A stretch of DNA of 64,000 nucleotides from Salinibacterium sp. Lineage in GTDB: Bacteria > Actinomycetota > Actinomycetes > Actinomycetales > Microbacteriaceae. Under the pieces are notes generated by a model that saw only the letters and a program-made list of their open reading frames with translations, had not been told where the DNA came from and made no database searches. Location of the stretch: assembly GCA_019638845.1 (NCBI GenBank), contig JAHBSZ010000002.1, positions 434,001 to 498,000 on the forward strand, read 5' to 3'. The position numbers were made by a program, and so were the translations under genes. Positions 1 to 8,645 of this stretch are shown here, piece after piece; position 1 is the stretch's first letter; every line of letters begins with the position of its first letter.

Positions 1-18
1 GGTCAGTGACGGGGACGA

Positions 19-543
19 TCACGAGGTCGGAGTGTACAGCTCGTCGAACGCCACGATTGTTCGGCCATCGCGCGTGCCTGTCACTGCGGTTGAGAACCCG
101 TCGCCCGCGCTGAGCGGGCGTTCCCACAGCCTCACCTCGCGCAGGTCACGGGCGGCCTCGGGTAGATCGAGAAGGGCGTCGATCTCCTCGTATGCGTTCG
201 ACATCGTCACGAGCCCGCCCTCGGGAAGGACGACCTCCGCACGGAATTCATGGAGGGTACCGAGCTCCTGCGCGTACCCCGAGCGCACCTCTGTGCCCGG
301 CGGCAGAGCAATGCCTGAGAGCTCTTCAACGCTCGCCACGGAGAGTTCGGCGCAGGGCGCAACGGTGATCCGGCACAAGCCGGCCTCCGTCTGCGAAAAG
401 GTGCCGACGAGCCAACTGCCCACGCCGAAAATCGCCCCGAAGGCGAGCCCAATTCCCACAAGTGCAACGAGCAGCCGAGGAAGCTGACCGCGAGTGGGCT
501 CGTCCCCCACTTCGACCGGATCTCCCCACTGCTCCATGCTCAT
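19..543 (-). CDS. Hypothetical single-pass membrane protein
   Basis: A 174-residue protein that I do not recognise. A short charged N-terminus is followed by one strong membrane segment at about residues 22-48. The remaining 125 residues or so are probably extracytoplasmic and contain Cys57 and Cys64, which could form a disulfide. No lipobox or clear signal-peptidase site is visible, so a membrane-anchored form is more likely than a secreted one. Its ATG overlaps the stop of the upstream aldehyde dehydrogenase gene by 4 bp, so the two are probably co-transcribed. Nothing in it looks enzymatic, and the pairing may be incidental. Confidence 0.7.
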   Translation of the reverse strand: MSMEQWGDPVEVGDEPTRGQLPRLLVALVGIGLAFGAIFGVGSWLVGTFSQTEAGLCRITVAPCAELSVASVEELSGIALPPGTEVRSGYAQELGTLHEFRAEVVLPEGGLVTMSNAYEEIDALLDLPEAARDLREVRLWERPLSAGDGFSTAVTGTRDGRTIVAFDELYTPTS

Positions 544-2015
544 GCGAGGGTTGGGTCGGGAATGAGGGTGTACTTCGTCGAAAGGTACTCGTGGATGCCC
601 TCGGCTCCACCTTCGCGCCCAAGACCAGACTGCTTGAGGCCACCGAACGGGGCCGCTGCGTTCGACACGACGCCCACGTTGATGCCCATCATTCCGGTAT
701 CGATGGCGTCGATCATCCGGTGCGCACGTGCCAGGTCGCGCGTGAAGACGTAGCCGACGAGGCCATACTCGGTGGAGTTTGCAAGACGCACGGCTTCATT
801 CTCGTCGCTGAAGGTCACGATGCTCAGCACCGGGCCGAAAATCTCCTCCACGAGGATGTCGCTACCGGCGGGCACGCCGGAAATGACGGTTGGCGCGTAG
901 AACGAACCGACGCCCGCGATCGCCTTGCCGCCAGTGAGAACCGTTGCGCCCCGCGAGACCGCATCCTGAACGAGGTCGCCGACCTTGGCGACGGCCTTGT
1001 CGTCGATGAGTGGGCCGATGGTGACGCCCTCTTCGGTGCCACGGCCGACCTTCATCGCCTTGACCCGGTCCGCGACGCGCGACGCGAACTCGCTGGCAAC
1101 CGACTCGTGCACGATGAACCGGTTCGCGGCCGTGCAGGCTTGGCCGATGTTGCGAAACTTCGCGATCATCGCGCCATCGACAGCCTTGTCGAGGTCTGCG
1201 TCGTCGAACACGACGAAGGGTGCGTTGCCGCCGAGTTCCATCGAGGTGCGAAGCACGCCGTCTGCCGCTTGCTTGAGCAACGCGACACCCACCGGGGTCG
1301 ACCCAGTGAAACTGAGTTTGCGGAGACGGTCATCGGTGAGAATCGGCTCGGAAATCTGCGCGGATGACGTGCTCGTGAGCACGTTGACGACACCTGCAGG
1401 CAGCCCAGCCTCCTCGAGCAGAGCGACGAGGTGAAGGGTGGTCAGCGGGGTCAGCGCTGCGGGCTTGATGACGACCGTGCAGCCCGCCGCGAGCGCCGGC
1501 GCGATCTTGCGGGTTGCCATCGCGAGCGGAAAGTTCCACGGTGTGATGAGGTAGCAGGGCCCGACCGGTCGCTGGGTGACGATCATCCGCCCGGTGCCCT
1601 CGGGATTGGTGCCATAGCGGCCGGAGATTCGCACGGCCTCCTCACTGAACCAGCGCAGGAACTCGCCGCCGTACGCCACTTCGCCGCGCGCCTCGGCGAG
1701 TGGCTTCCCCATCTCGAGCGTCATCAGCAAGGCGAACTCGTCAGCTCGTTCCTGCAGCAGGTCGAACGTGCGGCGCAGGATCTCACCGCGAACCCGAGGG
1801 GCTGTCGCCGCCCACGAATCCTGGGCTGCTGCCGCGGCATCCATCGCTACTCTCGCGTCGTGTGCGGTCGCATCGGCGATGGACTTGATCACCGCTCCCG
1901 TTGCGGGATCGAGCACGTCGAAAGTCTTGCCGGACTCGGATGGCACCCACTGCCCGTCGATAAAAAGTTCCCCCGGGACGCGAGCGAGAAGGGTATTTTC
2001 GGTGGACGTGGACAT
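540..2015 (-). CDS. NAD(P)-dependent succinate-semialdehyde-type aldehyde dehydrogenase
   Basis: A 491-residue soluble aldehyde dehydrogenase, the usual length of the family. The catalytic set is complete: Asn161 (PWNF), Lys184 (IKPA), Glu260 (MELGG) and nucleophile Cys294 (GQACTA). The overall pattern is that of succinate-semialdehyde dehydrogenases (GabD type), which oxidise a semialdehyde to the acid with NAD(P)+. It is divergent from the AraC regulator gene, and a copy of the regional palindrome lies between them. In this setting it may oxidise the aldehyde made by the amine oxidase at 13.7 kb rather than succinate semialdehyde; that is inference. The start follows an AAGGAG-type ribosome site. 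Confidence 0.85.
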   Translation of the reverse strand: MSTSTENTLLARVPGELFIDGQWVPSESGKTFDVLDPATGAVIKSIADATAHDARVAMDAAAAAQDSWAATAPRVRGEILRRTFDLLQERADEFALLMTLEMGKPLAEARGEVAYGGEFLRWFSEEAVRISGRYGTNPEGTGRMIVTQRPVGPCYLITPWNFPLAMATRKIAPALAAGCTVVIKPAALTPLTTLHLVALLEEAGLPAGVVNVLTSTSSAQISEPILTDDRLRKLSFTGSTPVGVALLKQAADGVLRTSMELGGNAPFVVFDDADLDKAVDGAMIAKFRNIGQACTAANRFIVHESVASEFASRVADRVKAMKVGRGTEEGVTIGPLIDDKAVAKVGDLVQDAVSRGATVLTGGKAIAGVGSFYAPTVISGVPAGSDILVEEIFGPVLSIVTFSDENEAVRLANSTEYGLVGYVFTRDLARAHRMIDAIDTGMMGINVGVVSNAAAPFGGLKQSGLGREGGAEGIHEYLSTKYTLIPDPTLA

Positions 2016-2036
2016 GCCTGTCTCCTTGTGCTGTGG

Positions 2037-2052
2037 GTCAACGCCCGTTGAT
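2037..2052. promoter_or_regulatory. Regional palindrome, site 1 (gabD-like/AraC divergent promoter)
   Basis: GTCAAC-GCCC-GTTGAT, half-sites GTCAAC facing GTTGAT with a 4-bp spacer. It overlaps a TTGATA (2048-2053) that can act as -35 for a TATGAT -10 at 2073-2078 reading towards the AraC gene, with a 19-bp spacer. It is one of seven related sites in the left half of the window. Confidence 0.55.
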
Positions 2053-2106
2053 AATCGTTCAAGGGCTGCTGCTATGATCCCAAATCACACGAGGAGGTGG
2101 TTGCTT

Positions 2107-3048
2107 ATGAGCGCACTGTCGATGTCCACGACGCAGAATTTCAGTCAATTCCGCACGGCAGTCTCAGAGTCGTTCGTTCCGCTGCAGGTAACAAGCGACA
2201 AGCCGCAGCCTTTTTACGGGCGTATCCGGATGGCAGCCGCCGACGAGGTACACGTTTCCGAGGTGAGCGCGGGCCGGCACGTCGTAGAGCGCACGCCCGA
2301 GCTGATCGCGCGCGGCGACCGGAAGTACTTCAAACTCAGCCTCATGCTCGCGGGAAATGGCCTTCTCGTGCAAGACAACCGCGAGGCACTTCTCCAGCCT
2401 GGCGACCTCGCGATCTACGACACCAATCGCCCGTACTCGCTGGTCTTCGATGACGATTTCCGCACGATGGTCGTCATGTTCCCGCAGCACCTGGTCGACC
2501 TGCCCCTCGAGGCAGTCGGCCAGCTCACTGCCGTTCGGATGTCGGGCCGAGAAGAGGGTCTCACCGGCATCATCGTTCCGTTCCTCGCCCAAATGGCCAA
2601 CAACCTCGAACAGGTCTCGGGCGCTCCCGGAGTACGACTCACCCGCAGCGCCATCGACTTGGTGACGACGGTTCTCGCCAACCAGCTCGATCTCGATCGG
2701 GGCACCGGTAACGGACACCGCGCACTCGCACATCGGGTGCGCCAGTTCATCGACACAAATCTCTCCTCCGTCGATCTTGGGCCGACACAGATCGCTGCCG
2801 CTCACTTCATCTCGACTCGTCACCTGCACAGCATCTTCCGGGAACAAGGCACGACGGTCTCGTCGTGGATCCGCGAACGCAGGCTCGACCGCTGCCGCCG
2901 GGACTTGCTCGACCTCGTGCACGCCGATCGTCCAGTCGCTACGATCGCGGCACGCTGGGGCTTCGTCGATGCCGCCCACTTCAGTCGGGTCTTCAAAGCG
3001 GCCTATGGCGTATCCCCGAGCGAGCTTCGAGCCCGCCGCACCAGTTGA
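2107..3048 (+). CDS. AraC-family transcriptional regulator (FeaR-like architecture)
   Basis: A 313-residue regulator. The N-terminal 180 residues or so look like the AraC-binding-like ligand domain found in FeaR-type activators. The C-terminal 100 residues carry a double helix-turn-helix (first helix pair around IAAAHFIS, second around VATIAARWGFVDAAHFSRVF) ending in the usual GVSPSELR. I chose the ATG at 2107 because a GAGGAGG ribosome site sits just upstream; a Met five codons later is the alternative. FeaR-type proteins activate amine oxidase and aldehyde dehydrogenase genes in enterobacteria. The amine oxidase and dehydrogenases here make a similar role plausible, but that is inference. 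Confidence 0.85.
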   Translation: MSALSMSTTQNFSQFRTAVSESFVPLQVTSDKPQPFYGRIRMAAADEVHVSEVSAGRHVVERTPELIARGDRKYFKLSLMLAGNGLLVQDNREALLQPGDLAIYDTNRPYSLVFDDDFRTMVVMFPQHLVDLPLEAVGQLTAVRMSGREEGLTGIIVPFLAQMANNLEQVSGAPGVRLTRSAIDLVTTVLANQLDLDRGTGNGHRALAHRVRQFIDTNLSSVDLGPTQIAAAHFISTRHLHSIFREQGTTVSSWIRERRLDRCRRDLLDLVHADRPVATIAARWGFVDAAHFSRVFKAAYGVSPSELRARRTS

Positions 3049-3108
3049 CGTTCGAGGAACGTCGATTGACGGGTAGCGAAGGAACACCGCCGCGGCCTTG
3101 AGCGCGGC

Positions 3109-4263
3109 ATGCCCGTCGCCAACGATTGGCGCATGCCCCACGCCGCGCTGCCCACCTCCAGCAGGCAGGTGCTCTTCTCCGCCCCTGACACCATCGAGCA
3201 CGCGGTCTCGGCTGTGGATGCCCCTGGTCCCGACGAGGCCATCGTGCGGATAGCCCTCGTCGGCATCTGCGCCACTGACCTGCACCTGCTTGCCGGCCAC
3301 ATCGGCGACCCGTTCCCGCTCGTGCCAGGGCACGAGTTCGTCGGCGCCATCGCGGCGATCGGGGATCGCGCATCGGCCGCACGTGGTCTTCACGTCGGTG
3401 ATCATGTCGCGGTAGAGATGCTCCTTCCGTGCCGGGCGTGCGCGCGCTGTCGGGAGGGGCGCTACAACCTCTGCGACGAGGATGACATGGCGCGCGGTCT
3501 CGCGCGCGGTCGGCAGTACGGCGTCAACATCCCGCGAACCGTGTCACCGGGCCTGTGGGGCGGCTATGCCGAATACCTGTTCGTCCCGGCCGAGGCGATC
3601 ACCCACAAACTTCCGTCGACCATGCCGTGGACTCGAGCCGTGCTCGCCGAGCCGCTCGCCGTCGCCAGTCGCGCGGTGGCGCGCGGGCGCGTGTCGCCAG
3701 GCGACACAGTCGTCGTGATCGGGCCCGGGCCCGTCGGAATTCTCACCGCTGCAGCCGCGCGAGCCGCTGGCGCGCGCAAAGTCATCATGGTCGGCACGCG
3801 TACGTCTCGGCTCGCGCTCTCCCTCTCGTTCGGCGCCGATGCGGCCGTCGACTCGCGTGACTGCGATCCCGTCGTCGGCGTCCGCGAGCTGATCGGTGGA
3901 CAGCTTGCGGACGTCGTCGTCGAGGTCGCTGGCGTTCCGGCAGCACAGCAGCAGGCGGTGAGTTTGGTGCGACGCGGCGGTCGGGTCGTGCTCGCCGGCG
4001 CGTGCGGAGCACACGCGGTGGTGTCGTTCCTCGCCGATGAAGACTTGCTCACGCGGGAGATCGACATTCTCCCGTCGTTTCTCTCATCGGGAGGCTTCGA
4101 GCCGGCGATTGCCCTGCTCGAACGCCATGACTTCCCGTTCGAGCAACTGGTAACGCACAGCTTCGCCTTCGAAGACGTCGATCTGGCATACGACCTGATC
4201 CGCTCTCGCTCCGACGACGTGCTCAAAGCTGTTCTCGACCCGAGCGCCGAGCGCTCCCGATGA
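3109..4263 (+). CDS. Zinc-dependent medium-chain alcohol dehydrogenase
   Basis: A 384-residue member of the zinc-containing medium-chain dehydrogenase family. Catalytic zinc ligands are visible at Cys54 (GICATD) and His75-Glu76 (PGHE). Structural zinc ligands are Cys108, Cys111, Cys114 and Cys122. The NAD(P)-binding Rossmann motif is GPGPVG. It should oxidise an alcohol to a ketone or aldehyde. Met9 (3133) is an alternative start, and family alignment of the N-terminus would favour it. Its stop overlaps the next gene, an SDR, by 4 bp, and five genes to 7219 run in one direction with little spacing, so they form one operon starting near the AraC gene. The substrate is unknown. Confidence 0.88.
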   Translation: MPVANDWRMPHAALPTSSRQVLFSAPDTIEHAVSAVDAPGPDEAIVRIALVGICATDLHLLAGHIGDPFPLVPGHEFVGAIAAIGDRASAARGLHVGDHVAVEMLLPCRACARCREGRYNLCDEDDMARGLARGRQYGVNIPRTVSPGLWGGYAEYLFVPAEAITHKLPSTMPWTRAVLAEPLAVASRAVARGRVSPGDTVVVIGPGPVGILTAAAARAAGARKVIMVGTRTSRLALSLSFGADAAVDSRDCDPVVGVRELIGGQLADVVVEVAGVPAAQQQAVSLVRRGGRVVLAGACGAHAVVSFLADEDLLTREIDILPSFLSSGGFEPAIALLERHDFPFEQLVTHSFAFEDVDLAYDLIRSRSDDVLKAVLDPSAERSR

Positions 4264-4979
4264 GCCGTTTCGAAGGGCGCGTGGCTGTGGTCACGGGCAC
4301 CACGAGCGGCATCGGGGCCGGGATCGCGTCGGCGCTCGAAGCTGAAGGAGCACGCATTTTCGGTCTCAACGTCGAGTCGGGCGGGGTCGGTGAGCACGTC
4401 GATTGCGATGTCAGGGATGCCGCATCGGTCGCCGCTGCGGCAGCTACCGTGCTGGCCGCGACCGGAGGCCGACTCGACCATGTTGTCGCCAACGCAGGAA
4501 TCCGCGGTTCTGACACTGCGGCGGAAGACCTCGCCGTCGAGGAGTGGGACGCCGTGCTGGGAGTGAATCTTCGTGGGGTCTTCCTCGCGATCCAAGCATT
4601 CGGTCGACCACTATTGGCCGCCGGGCGCGGCAGTATCGTCGCGATCGCATCGATGTCCGGCAACCGCGTCGTCAACGTCCCGCAGCGCACGGTGCCCTAC
4701 AACACGGCAAAAGCTGGGGTGACGGCGCTCGTGCGCAGCCTCGCCGTCGAGTGGGGACCGCGCGGGGTTCGGGTCAACTCGGTCTCACCCGGATACGTGT
4801 CCACTCCCCTGCTCGAGGCCGACTCAGCGCTACACGAGCAGTGGCTGCCGATGACCGTGCCCGGTCGATTCGCCTCGGTCGAGGACATCGCCGCTGGCGC
4901 TCTCTACTTGCTGTCGGATGATGCGGGGTCGTGCTTCGGCACCGATCTGCTCATCGACAGCGGCTACACCCTCCGCTGA
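4260..4979 (+). CDS. Short-chain dehydrogenase/reductase (SDR)
   Basis: A 239-residue classical SDR. It has the cofactor motif TGTTSGIG near the N-terminus, VANAGI in the core, a Ser-containing strand (SMSG), the active-site YNTAK and the usual PGYVSTPL after it. Such enzymes interconvert hydroxyl and carbonyl groups with NAD(P)(H). The ATG overlaps the previous stop by 4 bp, which argues for translational coupling with the zinc dehydrogenase; the two may act on successive hydroxyl groups of the same compound (inference). No unusual residue is seen in the catalytic set. Confidence 0.9.
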   Translation: MSRFEGRVAVVTGTTSGIGAGIASALEAEGARIFGLNVESGGVGEHVDCDVRDAASVAAAAATVLAATGGRLDHVVANAGIRGSDTAAEDLAVEEWDAVLGVNLRGVFLAIQAFGRPLLAAGRGSIVAIASMSGNRVVNVPQRTVPYNTAKAGVTALVRSLAVEWGPRGVRVNSVSPGYVSTPLLEADSALHEQWLPMTVPGRFASVEDIAAGALYLLSDDAGSCFGTDLLIDSGYTLR

Positions 4980-5002
4980 AGGATGCACCCAGAAAGGCAC
5001 CC

Positions 5003-5800
5003 ATGACTGACGACAACCGCCCTGACCCCGACGAGTGGCGCACCTACGACGAATTCGCCGCGGGAATCGATACTTACCGGCTTCCGAATGCCGATCTTGT
5101 CGGCACAGAGCTTGAGGTGACCCTCTCCGACGACACCCGGCTCACCCTGAACTTTGGCCACGATTCGGTCGAGTGGACGGCATCCGGAGCCCTCACGACC
5201 AACGCTGCGACACGCGACCCTTATGACGCCGTCGCCGTTCGTGACGGAGTGTTCTTCGTCACCATCCCGTTTGCCAGCCGCGAGCGCGAGTCACTCTCTC
5301 TCGTGCACTCTGTCCACACCCACCGCGCACTTGCCGTTCACTCGGTGATCGAAGACGAAGAGGCCGAGGGCACCCCTCGCGTACGACAGCGGTTCTGGTC
5401 GGGGACGACGATGGGGGACGCCTCCGGGATCGAGCCCGGGCCATCCCGCGACCTGATCGGCAAGCGGAACCTGTACCGCTACAGCCCCGAGCACCTGTAC
5501 GAGCACGTCTATGTGTCTTCCGAGCGCTACGCATGGCAGTGCCTCGAGGGCGTTCAACGCGGACATGGCGACATGGATTTGTCCACGGTCTGGAAGTTCG
5601 ACGACGGCCTCTACCTGTTCTGCTTCCGCGAATTCCGCATCGCCGTAGCAAGCGTGTGGTTGCACGACCTGGGCTACCAGCTCATGACCACCGGGGTCTT
5701 CCTCGGCCTCAATGGCGACGGCAACTCCGAACACTCGCGCGCTGGTGGCCACATCTATCCCCTTGGCTCGGTCGCCTACCCCGACGCCCAACCCGTCTAA
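5003..5800 (+). CDS. MoaF-family protein
   Basis: A 265-residue protein resembling the two-part MoaF family, named from a gene in the Klebsiella monoamine regulon. Recognisable pieces are the central RFWSGTTMG segment, the YSPEHLYEHVYVS stretch, the LEGVQRG loop and the FCFREFRIAVAS strand. The pattern suggests a beta-barrel (calycin-like) fold. Although the family name refers to molybdenum cofactor biosynthesis, no molybdopterin gene is visible in the window. The amine oxidase 8 kb away fits the Klebsiella context better. The ATG at 5003 follows an AGAAAGG ribosome site. The biochemical role is unknown; a ligand-binding or ring-modifying role is a guess. Confidence 0.75.
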   Translation: MTDDNRPDPDEWRTYDEFAAGIDTYRLPNADLVGTELEVTLSDDTRLTLNFGHDSVEWTASGALTTNAATRDPYDAVAVRDGVFFVTIPFASRERESLSLVHSVHTHRALAVHSVIEDEEAEGTPRVRQRFWSGTTMGDASGIEPGPSRDLIGKRNLYRYSPEHLYEHVYVSSERYAWQCLEGVQRGHGDMDLSTVWKFDDGLYLFCFREFRIAVASVWLHDLGYQLMTTGVFLGLNGDGNSEHSRAGGHIYPLGSVAYPDAQPV

Positions 5801-5819
5801 GCAGAGAGAGACCCACACG

Positions 5820-6215
5820 ATGAGCACGAACCTGGACATCATCAAAGCCCACTACGCGGCAAGTGATCGCGGTGACCTCGAAGGCATGCTTGCTCCTCTC
5901 GCGGACGACGCGAGCTGGACCGAGATGGCGGGCTTCCCTTATGCCGGCACGTACATCGGTCCGGACGCCGTCCGCGACGGGGTATTCATCCGGATCGCCT
6001 CGGAATGGGATGGCTACACAGCGACCATCAACGAACTTGTGGATGGCGGCGACACCATCGTCGGTCTGGGCCTCTACGCGGGAACCCACAAATCGACGGG
6101 CGAGCACTTCACCGCGCGTGTTGCGCATGTCTGGCACTTGGCCGGCGGCAAAGTCGTTTCGTTCGAACAGTTCACCGACACGCTGCTCGTCGCTCGAGCT
6201 ACCGGGTCGTTCTGA
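5820..6215 (+). CDS. SnoaL-like / NTF2-fold protein
   Basis: A 131-residue single-domain protein of the SnoaL-like, NTF2-fold superfamily. The N-terminal helix (IIKAHYAASDRGDLEGMLAPLADD) followed by a WTEMAGFPYAGTYIG strand, and the closing HVWHLAGGKVVSFEQFTDT, are typical. Family members are isomerases, dehydratases, cyclases or non-enzymatic binders, and the fold alone does not tell which. It lies in an operon, 19 bp after the MoaF-like gene, and its stop overlaps the start of the aldo/keto reductase gene (TGATG). The ATG at 5820 is the only reasonable start. It may catalyse a ring isomerisation or dehydration in this pathway (inference). Confidence 0.85.
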   Translation: MSTNLDIIKAHYAASDRGDLEGMLAPLADDASWTEMAGFPYAGTYIGPDAVRDGVFIRIASEWDGYTATINELVDGGDTIVGLGLYAGTHKSTGEHFTARVAHVWHLAGGKVVSFEQFTDTLLVARATGSF

Positions 6216-7219
6216 TGTCGGTCCCCACGCGCGCAAGCGGGCCGTCGGGTACTCCGGTTTCCGCCCTCGCTCTGGGCTCGTGGCACACCTGGGATCGGCT
6301 CGCTCCGAGCGAGACTGCTGAGACCTTGACGACCGCCATCGAGCACGGGATCAACCTGTTCGACGTTGGCATCTACAGTCCCCAGCGCAAAGGTGCTACC
6401 GATGTGCTCTTTGCCGAGGGGATGCACCGAGCCGGCATAGCCCGAGATCGCTACCGCCTCGCAGTCAAGGGCTGGTTGCCGCACGACGCCGACGAACTAC
6501 CCAACCTGCTGCCTCAGGTGGACGAACTGCTCGACCGGCAGAACACGGATCGCGCCGACTTCCTCGTGTTGGGCGACCTCATGCACGGCATCACGTTCCG
6601 TGATGAGCTCCTGAAACAATTGGAATCGCTGATCGCCTCCGGGAAGGTAGCGAACTGGGCAGTCAACAACTGGTCGGCCGACGACATCTTTTCCTTCACC
6701 CGTTCGGCTGTCGAAGCTGGGCTCCCCCGCCCCGAGTACGCTCAGCTCAAGTACGGTCCGGCGCGACGTTCCGTCGCCGAGAGCGATCTGCTGCGCTCCC
6801 TGGGTGTGTCGATCGGGCTCACGATTCAGGCGTCGGACACGTTCGAAGGCGGTCTGCTGCTCGGCAGTCAGGCTGGTCGCATGATCGGCGGCGATCTCGG
6901 GGGGATCCAGGCCAGCATCCGGGCATCCGTCACGCTGCTGCGCGAAGTTGCGGCAGAGCTGGGGGGAACCGCCGCGCAACTCGCCATCGCAGTACCGCTA
7001 TGCAACCCGCAGGTGAGCAGCGTTCTGGTGGGGGCGCGGACTCAGGAACAGGTCCTCGACAACATCGGGGCCTTTGCCCTCATCGAGCGTGTGGGAGTCG
7101 AGGGCATCCGTCGAGCAGCCCACGAATTCTGGTTCGACAAGGGGATCGTCGACCCCGCCTCGTCGTGGGGAATACGACCGGATGACGATCCGCACAGCTA
7201 CACCGTGAGCGAGCGTTGA
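6215..7219 (+). CDS. Aldo/keto reductase, first paralogue, catalytic His missing
   Basis: A 334-residue aldo/keto reductase with a TIM-barrel pattern. Asp50 (LFDVG), Tyr54 and Lys85 (AVKGW) correspond to three members of the usual Asp-Tyr-Lys-His tetrad. At the position of the fourth, normally in a DLLLLH-type strand, the sequence reads FLVLGD with Gly120. It shares the blocks LGSWHTWDR, QLKYGPARRSVAE and QASDTFEGG with the protein at 25.5-26.5 kb, so the two are paralogues. The ATG overlaps the preceding stop, and this is the last gene of the operon. It could be a reductase with altered chemistry, or use another histidine (His124 is close). Confidence 0.85.
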   Translation: MSVPTRASGPSGTPVSALALGSWHTWDRLAPSETAETLTTAIEHGINLFDVGIYSPQRKGATDVLFAEGMHRAGIARDRYRLAVKGWLPHDADELPNLLPQVDELLDRQNTDRADFLVLGDLMHGITFRDELLKQLESLIASGKVANWAVNNWSADDIFSFTRSAVEAGLPRPEYAQLKYGPARRSVAESDLLRSLGVSIGLTIQASDTFEGGLLLGSQAGRMIGGDLGGIQASIRASVTLLREVAAELGGTAAQLAIAVPLCNPQVSSVLVGARTQEQVLDNIGAFALIERVGVEGIRRAAHEFWFDKGIVDPASSWGIRPDDDPHSYTVSER

Positions 7220-7332
7220 GACCCCGCCTACATCGTCAAGTGGCGTGCTCAGAGGGACAACAGCGGTCCCGCACCCCCGACCTAGCCTTCAACACATGGG
7301 CCGACGGTCCATCCGCTCCCCGAGGCGGCAGG

Positions 7333-7359
7333 AGTGTCAGACACAGCAGTCATGACACT
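7333..7359. promoter_or_regulatory. Inverted repeat upstream of the accessory branched-chain-type importer
   Basis: AGTGTCA and TGACACT, a perfect 7-bp inverted repeat with a 13-bp spacer, end 19 bp before the ATG at 7379. It differs from the 16-bp regional palindrome, so this importer operon may answer to another regulator. I found no second copy. Confidence 0.35.
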
Positions 7360-7378
7360 GTTCAGGAGGCAGGAATCA

Positions 7379-8563
7379 ATGAAGAAACACCTGTTGGGAG
7401 TCGCGGCGCTCAGCGCAGCGAGCATCCTCGTTCTTTCCGGTTGTACCGGTACCGGGTCCGGTGACAACGGCGACGCAAGCCCCATTGTCGTCGGGTCAGT
7501 TAACGCGCTGAGCGGCGCTGCCGCATTCCCCGAGGCCTCGCAGGCGGCGCAGGCCGTGTTCGACGCGGTCAACGCCGAGGGCGGCATCAATGGTCACCTG
7601 ATCGACTACAAGATCCTCGACGACAAGGGTGACCCGGCCGCCGCCGCTGCCGCCGCTCGCGAGGTCGTGAGCTCCGACAACGCGGTAGCGCTCGTCGGTT
7701 CCGCGAGTCTTCTCGAGTGCGAGATCAACGGCGACTACTACGTTCAGCAAGACATCCTGTCGATCCCCGGCGTCGGTGTCGACCCGGTGTGCTTCGCGAA
7801 CGCGAACATCTCGCCGGCCAACGTCGGCCCGTTCCTCGACATGACGCTCTCACTGCTGTACGGCTCAGAAGTGCTGCATCTCGACAACATCTGCGCGATG
7901 CTCGAGATCGCAGGTAGCACGCTGCCCGCGTATCAGGCAGCCATCGACAAGTGGACCGAGATCACGGGCAAAAAGCTCATCTACGTCGATGCGACTGTTC
8001 CCTATGGAGCAGCCGACTACACGCCGTACATCGTCGCTCTGAAGGAGCACGGCTGCCAGGCCGTCACCGTCAACCCGGTTGAGCCCGACTCGATCGGTCA
8101 GCTCAAGGCGGCACAGGCTCAGGGTCTTACCGATGTCACGTGGCTACTTCTCACGAGCGTCTACAGCGAGAACTTCGCTGCAGCGATCTCGGATGCTGGT
8201 GCCGGCATCTACGTCCCAGCAGAGTTCTACCCCTTCACCGACGCGGCGAGCCCGCAGACGAAGGACTGGCGCACGCTCATGGAGGCGAACAACATCCCGT
8301 TGACCTCGTTCAGCCAGGGTGGCTTCCTCGCGGCGACGTACTTCATCGATGTGCTCAAGACGATCAAGGGTGACATCACCCGCGAGTCGGTCTCCGAGGC
8401 GCTACGCACCATGGACCCGATCGAAAGCCCGATGGCAGGTAGCCCCTACATCTTCGGCGACGCGGCCACCCACAACAGCAACACCTCTGGCTTCCCAGTG
8501 AAGCTGCTGAGCGGCACCAATCAGTGGGAACTCGCCGCCGAGGACTGGCTGACGATCCCGTAG
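7379..8563 (+). CDS. ABC transporter solute-binding lipoprotein, branched-chain amino acid type
   Basis: A 394-residue lipoprotein. A short basic N-terminus and hydrophobic stretch end in the lipobox LSGC with Cys22 as lipidation site. The mature part follows the Leu/Ile/Val-binding family (periplasmic-binding type 6): SVNALSGAAAFPE near the start and GGINGHLIDYKILDDKGDP after it. The ATG at 7379 was chosen because AGGAGG lies 7-12 bp upstream and the signal peptide starts there. It opens a four-gene importer operon to 11933. Members of this family bind amino acids, amides, urea and many aromatic acids, so the ligand here is open. Cys residues at about 119, 142, 171 and 230 are unusual for a Liv-type binder. 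Confidence 0.88.
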   Translation: MKKHLLGVAALSAASILVLSGCTGTGSGDNGDASPIVVGSVNALSGAAAFPEASQAAQAVFDAVNAEGGINGHLIDYKILDDKGDPAAAAAAAREVVSSDNAVALVGSASLLECEINGDYYVQQDILSIPGVGVDPVCFANANISPANVGPFLDMTLSLLYGSEVLHLDNICAMLEIAGSTLPAYQAAIDKWTEITGKKLIYVDATVPYGAADYTPYIVALKEHGCQAVTVNPVEPDSIGQLKAAQAQGLTDVTWLLLTSVYSENFAAAISDAGAGIYVPAEFYPFTDAASPQTKDWRTLMEANNIPLTSFSQGGFLAATYFIDVLKTIKGDITRESVSEALRTMDPIESPMAGSPYIFGDAATHNSNTSGFPVKLLSGTNQWELAAEDWLTIP

Positions 8564-8582
8564 TAGTCCGGAACACCCCACT

Positions 8583-8618
8583 CTGCGGCGGCGCCAGCGA
8601 GCACTCGCGCCGCCGCAG
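8583..8618 (+). terminator. Intercistronic hairpin after the solute-binding gene
   Basis: A perfect 12-bp GC-rich stem (CTGCGGCGGCGC with GCGCCGCCGCAG) and a 12-base loop lie between the binding-protein stop and the first permease start. There is no T-run. It probably attenuates or protects the upstream message so that more binding protein than permease is made. Confidence 0.55.
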
Positions 8619-8645
8619 TCCACCCCCACCGAATCGGAGTTACCA

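Noticed and set aside
462-1367. Long open frame opposite the aldehyde dehydrogenase gene
   Set aside because: It lies entirely antisense to a gene with complete catalytic motifs. Its product is a His/Arg/Asp-rich composition typical of antisense translation of GC-rich DNA, with no recognisable domain.
2164-3405. 413-codon open frame antisense to the AraC and zinc dehydrogenase genes
   Set aside because: Both sense genes have clear family motifs and ribosome sites. The antisense product has no domain pattern and starts inside another gene.
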